Below, in pieces: positions 13,481 through 16,080 of a stretch of 16,080 nucleotides of DNA. A program made the position numbers and the translations under genes. The notes below the pieces were generated by a model. The model ran no database searches and was not told the origin of the DNA. It saw only the letters and a list, made by a program, of their open reading frames with translations. How positions within the stretch are numbered: position 1 is the stretch's first letter; every line of letters starts with the position of its first letter. The DNA is from Lysobacteraceae bacterium (GTDB taxonomy: Bacteria; Pseudomonadota; Gammaproteobacteria; Xanthomonadales; Xanthomonadaceae): assembly GCA_004173415.1 (NCBI GenBank), contig SEHC01000012.1, positions 1 to 16,080 of the forward strand. The letters run 5' to 3'.

Positions 13481-14217
13481 TCGGCGTCGGGCGCCAGCCG
13501 GCCGCCGGGCGCGATGCGCAGCAGCTGCGGGACCAGTCCAGCCAGGTAGGCGGCGTAGCCGGCCTGCCCGCCGTCCGCGGCGTTCTCACGTTGCAGCTGC
13601 AGCTGCAGCTGCGCCAGCAGCCGGTCCGAGCGCTGGAGGTCGCCCTGCTCGCGCAGGTAGGCCGCCGACACGAACAGGTATTCCATGTGCCTGCCAGCGG
13701 GCAGGTCGCCCACGGCCAAGCGGTCGAGCATGATCCTCAGCGCGGCCTGCCGGTGGTCCCTGGCCAGGCCCGGCTGGTTCGCGAGGTTCTCGAAGTCGTA
13801 GGCCAGGATGCGGTGGATCAGCGCGCGCCGCTCCGTGTCCAGATCGCGCAGCAGGTACAGCGCCGCGGCGCGGCGCAGCCGCGAGTCGATGTCACGTGCC
13901 TGGCGTTCCGGCGCGGACAACGCGGCCAGGTAGCCGATGGCGCGCTCGCGCTCCGCGGGCGACAGGGCAGCGTCGCCGATCACGCTGGCGAACCCGGAGG
14001 CGCAAGCCCAGATACCCGGTTCTGCGGTTACCGGAAAGAACACCTGGTCGTACTTCTCCGGCCATTCGTAGACGTAGGAACCCATGCTGGCCGGCGTCGC
14101 CACGTTGCATGGCGCGCCGTCGACGGGGTCGACGATGGAGGTCTCGGCCCACGTGGTCGCCGCGGCCGGAGCGGTGATCCAGGCCAGCGCCAGGAGGATT
14201 CCGCGGCCCTGGCTCAT
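13477..14217 (-). CDS. Exported protein of unknown function
   Basis: I do not recognise this 246-residue protein. It has a signal peptide (hydrophobic 7-20, likely cut after APAAA or at TTWA-ET) and is otherwise soluble. The mature N-terminus holds two cysteines (37 and 72) that could form a disulfide. Its middle and end are helix-rich with alternating Leu/Ala/Arg, for example RLRRAAALYLLRDLDTE and YLREQGDLQRSDRLLAQLQL, suggesting TPR-like helical packing. Its ATG overlaps the stop of the M48 protease gene as ATGA, so it is co-translated with it and may be a periplasmic partner or substrate adaptor. A (GCAGCT)3 microsatellite at 13593-13610 encodes the QLQLQ stretch. Confidence 0.8.
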   Translation of the reverse strand: MSQGRGILLALAWITAPAAATTWAETSIVDPVDGAPCNVATPASMGSYVYEWPEKYDQVFFPVTAEPGIWACASGFASVIGDAALSPAERERAIGYLAALSAPERQARDIDSRLRRAAALYLLRDLDTERRALIHRILAYDFENLANQPGLARDHRQAALRIMLDRLAVGDLPAGRHMEYLFVSAAYLREQGDLQRSDRLLAQLQLQLQRENAADGGQAGYAAYLAGLVPQLLRIAPGGRLAPDAD

Positions 14218-15830
14218 GCCCGCTCCAGCATCGCCGGCAGCGGGCAGTGCAGGACGCCGCAGAGGGTCCGCAACAGTTCCGACTCGGCCACGCTGACCCG
14301 TCCATCGTGGCTGATCGTGGCGGTGATGGCTTCGACCATCACCTGCTTGGACAAAGGGTCCAGCAGGTCCAAGGCGTCCCATGCCCCGTCCAGCGCCATC
14401 ACCCCGCTGGCCGGCGGTGCATACGGCAGGTGGTCGCGGGGCAGCACGCGCTGCAGGCCGGCCAGGTAGGCGCGCCGCGCGGAATCCGGATGTTGCTGGT
14501 CGTGCAATTCCCAGGCGCGCGCAGCCAGCGGTTCCCCCAGGCGCGCCGCGACCTCGATGCGCTGGCGCGCGGCGATGGCCGGATCGGCATCGGCCAGCAG
14601 GCCCGCCAGCAAGGGCATCACGCTGTCGCGGCCGGCCGCCAGAACCCGCAGATGGTCGGGCATGGACTCGACGATGCTGCCGGCGCGGCGATAGTCGTCT
14701 TCGCCCGGCAGGCCGACCTGCGCCGAGACCATGGGCGGAGTGAGGCTGATCCGGTGCGTTTCCGGCGGCAGCTGGGGCCGTGCGGCGGCGGCCATGCCGC
14801 TGGCCAGGTCTTCCTGCAGGCCATTGGGCGGGCTGGCCAGCCAGCGCGCCGAGAGTTGCTGCAACTGCCCTGCGTTGAACGAAGGCTCGAGCAAGCGGAT
14901 CCGATCGATCAGCGGCGGATGGGTGGCGAACATCGCCGACATCGCCAGGCCTTCGCCGAACAGCATGTGGCTGACTTCCTCGGCCTTGCCCTTGTCGGTC
15001 AGCTGCGAACCTTCGTGCAGCCCGCCGATCTTCTTCAGCGCGCCGGCCAGACCTGCGGCCTGGCGGGTGAACTGCACCGCCGAGGCATCGGCCAGCAGCT
15101 CGCGCTGGCGACTGATCCCGGCCTTGATCATGCGCCCGAAGAACGCGCCGATGGAACCGACCACCAGGGCCACGAGGGCGATGACCAGCACCGCGTTGCC
15201 TTCCCTGCCACGCCCGCCCCTGCCGTGGAAGAGCACGCGCTGGCCGATGATGCCCAGCATCATGATGCCGAACAGCGCGCCCATCAGGCGGATGTTGAGG
15301 CGCATGTCGCCGTTGAGGATGTGGCTGAACTCGTGCGCGACCACGCCCTGCAACTCGTCGCGGTTGAGCCGTTCCAGGGCACCGCGGGTGACCGCCACCG
15401 CTGCGTCCGACGTCGAGTAGCCGGCCGCGAAGGCATTGATGCCGGGCTCGTGTTCCATCACGTAGAGTTTCGGCACCGGCACGCCGGAGGCGATCGCGAT
15501 CTCCTCGACCACGTTGCGCAGCCGGCGCAGTTGCCGGTCGGTGGTGTCCTCGGCCACCGCCGTGGCGCCCAGTTGCAAGGCCACCGCCTCGCCGCCTTCG
15601 CGGAGCGAAGCCAGCCAGTACATGGAGCCGAGCCCGATCACCATCAGCGTCGCCAGCGTGCTGGCCAGCAGCAGCACGGCGATGGCGCCGCGTCCCTGCA
15701 ACTGCGTGCCCAGCAGCAACAGCACCGCCAGGTCCACCGCCAGCACGATGCCCGCAACCGCCAGCGCGAACAGCACGACCAGGCGGAAGGAGCCGCTGCG
15801 CGCCCTGGCCTGGTGTTCAAGGAAATTCAT
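14214..15830 (-). CDS. M48 family (HtpX-like) membrane metalloprotease with C-terminal TerB-like region
   Basis: Zinc endopeptidase of the inner membrane. Helices lie at about 15-40, 48-73, 183-198 and 212-233. The zinc motif HEFSH is at 166-170 (Glu167 catalytic), with the third ligand Glu244 in RQRELLADASA. INAFAAGYS (131-139) is the family's conserved strand before the active site. At 538 residues it is much longer than HtpX (about 290). The extra C-terminal half ends in a TerB-like helical segment with the motifs SHDGRVSVAESELLRTLCG and CPLP. The ATG at 15830 follows GGGGAG. It lies 71 bases after lemA and overlaps the exported protein downstream. A role in membrane-protein quality control is inferred from the family. 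Confidence 0.93.
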   Translation of the reverse strand: MNFLEHQARARSGSFRLVVLFALAVAGIVLAVDLAVLLLLGTQLQGRGAIAVLLLASTLATLMVIGLGSMYWLASLREGGEAVALQLGATAVAEDTTDRQLRRLRNVVEEIAIASGVPVPKLYVMEHEPGINAFAAGYSTSDAAVAVTRGALERLNRDELQGVVAHEFSHILNGDMRLNIRLMGALFGIMMLGIIGQRVLFHGRGGRGREGNAVLVIALVALVVGSIGAFFGRMIKAGISRQRELLADASAVQFTRQAAGLAGALKKIGGLHEGSQLTDKGKAEEVSHMLFGEGLAMSAMFATHPPLIDRIRLLEPSFNAGQLQQLSARWLASPPNGLQEDLASGMAAAARPQLPPETHRISLTPPMVSAQVGLPGEDDYRRAGSIVESMPDHLRVLAAGRDSVMPLLAGLLADADPAIAARQRIEVAARLGEPLAARAWELHDQQHPDSARRAYLAGLQRVLPRDHLPYAPPASGVMALDGAWDALDLLDPLSKQVMVEAITATISHDGRVSVAESELLRTLCGVLHCPLPAMLERA

Positions 15831-15854
15831 CGGCCGCTCCCCAGCCGCAGCGCC

Positions 15855-15875
15855 GGTGCCGCAGGGTACGGCACC
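15855..15875 (-). repeat. Hairpin between lemA and the M48 gene
   Basis: GGTGCCG (15855-15861) and CGGCACC (15869-15875) form a perfect 7-bp stem with a 7-base loop in the 71-base gap between lemA and the protease gene. It may tune the relative expression of the two, but could also be incidental in this GC-rich DNA. Confidence 0.4.
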
Positions 15876-15901
15876 CGGTATTCATCGTGCCTCCGCAGGG
15901 A

Positions 15902-16080
15902 TCAGAACTTCACCTTGGGCGCGTCGCGCACCTCGGCCTTGTCCGCGGGGATATCCAGCACCGCGGCGATGGCGAAATTGAACATGCCGGCAACCAGGCT
16001 GGAGGGAAATACCTCGCGCTTGTTGTTGTAGGCCATGACCGAGTCGTTGTAGGCCTGGCGGGCGAAAGCGACCTTGTTCT
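15902..16080 (-). CDS. lemA: LemA family protein, C-terminal fragment
   Basis: Only the last 58 complete codons are in the window; the gene enters from the right edge. The visible peptide contains FARQAYNDSVMAYNNKRE, then FPSSLVAGMFNF, which is the hallmark C-terminal block of LemA proteins, and ends DAPKVKF before TGA. LemA proteins are small, N-terminally anchored, helical-bundle membrane proteins with no established enzymatic activity. The family is often encoded next to HtpX/M48 proteases, as here, which supports a shared membrane-stress role. The gene is on the same strand as the M48 gene and lies directly upstream, so a lemA-protease-exported protein operon is likely. Confidence 0.93.
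   Translation of the reverse strand, partial: NKVAFARQAYNDSVMAYNNKREVFPSSLVAGMFNFAIAAVLDIPADKAEVRDAPKVKF

Noticed and set aside
11923..14469. An 848-codon plus-strand frame overlapping the GMC gene and running on through the next two genes
   Set aside because: Arg/Pro/Gly-rich shadow of the GMC frame in another phase; the GMC frame has clear family motifs throughout.
14247..16031. A 594-codon plus-strand frame opposite the M48 protease
   Set aside because: Antisense shadow with Gln/His/Arg-rich translation. The minus-strand protease has its zinc motif and membrane helices in order.

Overview
This window is high-GC chromosomal DNA from a gammaproteobacterium, most likely a member of the Xanthomonadaceae (Lysobacter, Stenotrophomonas, Pseudoxanthomonas or Luteimonas type). 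The evidence is the start of a TonB-dependent receptor, a GTP-type PEP carboxykinase, a FadE-type acyl-CoA dehydrogenase, and GTAG-headed REP elements like the SMAG repeats of Stenotrophomonas. Genus is inferred, not proven. There are no tRNA or rRNA genes, no insertion sequences, no phage genes and no CRISPR array.

Layout. On the minus strand from 5031 down to 1: a TetR regulator, an ECF sigma factor overlapping a membrane anti-sigma-like protein, a DUF4097 exported protein, pckG, and the first codons of a TonB-dependent receptor. On the plus strand from 5187 to 9175: an alpha/beta hydrolase translationally coupled to fadE, a strong intrinsic terminator, and a DUF4442 hotdog protein. A small DUF1304 membrane protein (9285-9656, minus) converges on the last of these across a REP doublet. 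A 676-base gene-less stretch (9657-10332) holds a solo REP and a 300-bp array of about fourteen 21-22 bp palindromic units. Beyond it lie a 12-TM transporter (minus), a divergent GMC oxidoreductase (plus), and a minus-strand cassette of lemA, an M48 metalloprotease and an exported protein of unknown function.

How the genes fit together. TetR, the hydrolase, FadE and the DUF4442 protein form a lipid-degradation module. A perfect 6-6-6 inverted repeat overlaps both the -10 and the start region of the hydrolase-fadE transcript, so TetR probably controls it. PckG would turn oxaloacetate made from fatty-acid-derived acetyl-CoA into PEP, which fits growth on lipids. The sigma/anti-sigma/DUF4097 set is a self-contained envelope-signalling unit of unknown regulon. 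LemA with an HtpX-like M48 protease is a recurrent membrane quality-control pairing.

The most unusual item is the tandem palindrome array at 9897-10196. Its period of about 21.4 bp is close to two helical turns, it is open in several frames on both strands, and it matches no feature class I recognise. I found no complete undescribed multi-gene system. The array, the iterated GTAG heads at 9247-9288, and the putative TetR operators are the best leads.
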